DNA of 7,992 nucleotides from NCBI GenBank assembly GCA_947478985.1, contig CANJYC010000071.1, forward strand, positions 1-7,992, read 5' to 3'. The notes under the pieces were generated by a model. The model was not told where the DNA came from. It made no database searches and was given only the letters and a program-made list of their open reading frames with translations. This DNA comes from Acidobacteriota bacterium. GTDB taxonomy: Bacteria; Acidobacteriota; Vicinamibacteria; Vicinamibacterales; UBA2999. Shown here piece by piece: positions 7,281-7,992 of the stretch (position 1 is the stretch's first letter; each line of letters opens with the position of its first letter). Made by a program: the position numbers and the translations under genes.

Positions 7281-7992
7281 CTACGTGGTACCGCTTTCAG
7301 TGTCGGGATCGCCGATCGGATGCGGGGCGTCGGCCGGACGTGCGCGCCGGTAAACGCGGATGGCGCCGAGCGAGCCTCCCTGGAACACGCGAATCAGCTT
7401 CAGCCGGATCATCTCCAGCAACGCGAGGAATGTCACGATCAGGAACGACCGGGACCCGTCGCCATCGGCGAAGAGGTCCTCGAAGCCGCAGGCCTCGGTC
7501 TCCGACAGGCGATCGAGCAACTGGTGCGTGCGGGCCTCGATCGAGATCTGCTCGGCCGGCAGCACCAGCCGGGCGCGCCCCTTGGCCCGCTGGAGGACGC
7601 CGCGAAACGCCGCGAGCAGGCTGAACAGATCGACTTCGAGCTCCGGCTCGTATTCATCGCCGGCCGCGTCGGCGACGCGCGCGTCCGGCCGCATGAACTG
7701 GGCGCTCCGGACGGACTCGCGATCGTGGAGCAGCTCAGCCGCCGCCTTGTACTTCTGGTGCTCGAGGAGCCGCCGCACCAGCAACTCCCGCGGATCTTCC
7801 TCCGCGCCCGATGCCTCCTGCGCGGTCTCCGGCCGCGGCAGCAGCATGCGCGACTTGATGTGAATGAGCGTGGCCGCCATCACGAGGTACTCGCCGGCGA
7901 TATCGAGGTTCATCTCCTGCATGAGCTCGATGTAGCCGAGGTACTGCTCGGTGATGAGCGAAATCGGAATGTCGCAGACGTTCACCTCGTTC
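7281..7992 (-). CDS. scpA: Segregation and condensation protein A, N-terminus cut by window edge
   Basis: Kleisin subunit that bridges Smc heads and binds ScpB. The visible 236 residues start at NEVNVCDIPISLITEQYLGY, which aligns with the region about 25-30 residues into typical ScpA (usually after EGPLDLLLHLI). The gene therefore continues past 7992, and the GTG at 7985-7983 is an internal valine rather than the start. The conserved YLVMAATLIHIKSRMLLPRP follows, then a charged linker (about 57-120 of the visible part) with LLEHQKYKAAAELL. The C-terminal winged-helix domain that contacts the Smc head includes SFLIVTFLALLEMIRLKLI and FQGGSLGAIRVYR. A short disordered tail ends at the TAG at 7283-7281, immediately before scpB. 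No Smc gene is in the window. Confidence 0.96.
   Translation of the reverse strand, partial: NEVNVCDIPISLITEQYLGYIELMQEMNLDIAGEYLVMAATLIHIKSRMLLPRPETAQEASGAEEDPRELLVRRLLEHQKYKAAAELLHDRESVRSAQFMRPDARVADAAGDEYEPELEVDLFSLLAAFRGVLQRAKGRARLVLPAEQISIEARTHQLLDRLSETEACGFEDLFADGDGSRSFLIVTFLALLEMIRLKLIRVFQGGSLGAIRVYRRARPADAPHPIGDPDTESGTT

Overview
The window is a GC-rich, densely coded bacterial chromosome segment made mostly of housekeeping genes. The gene set fits the Acidobacteriota, perhaps a Vicinamibacteria-like lineage: scpA-scpB next to an RsuA/RluB pseudouridine synthase, cmk near a six-domain rpsA, an IHF/HU gene after rpsA, and an Ap4A-phosphorylase-type HIT protein after that. This taxonomic placement is inferred from gene content and protein flavour, not from a marker comparison. 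I see no IS element, CRISPR array, tRNA, rRNA or phage gene.

Layout. Positions 1-108 hold what looks like the last codons of a plus-strand gene entering from the left. A minus-strand cluster follows and is read from right to left: rpsA (2886-1105), an IHF/HU-family gene (about 1011-652), then a HIT-domain gene (about 647-156). A 259-bp divergent intergenic region (2887-3145) separates rpsA from a plus-strand gene at 3146-3856. That gene encodes an unusual protein with a 110-residue, lysine/arginine-rich, acid-free histone-H1-like half joined to an acidic DUF6335-like half. Cytidylate kinase (4587-3922, minus) converges on it. A membrane-anchored or exported alpha/beta hydrolase (4620-5789, plus) diverges from cmk and runs almost directly into rluB (5791-6573, plus). 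rluB ends tail-to-tail with scpB (7280-6570, minus), their stop codons sharing four bases. scpB is fused stop-to-start to scpA (minus), whose N-terminus lies beyond the right edge.

Functionally the window combines translation (S1, RluB), nucleotide supply (CMP kinase), nucleoid architecture and segregation (IHF/HU, ScpA/ScpB, and possibly the histone-like DUF6335 protein) and dinucleotide turnover (HIT). Most of this is conserved core content. The points that merit a second look are the HIT gene, whose conserved N-terminus reads upstream of the only canonical start to an ATC codon; the H1-like/DUF6335 fusion; a TTACCGGT motif present near both starts of the rpsA/DUF6335 divergent region; and a hairpin flanked by direct repeats between rpsA and the IHF/HU gene.
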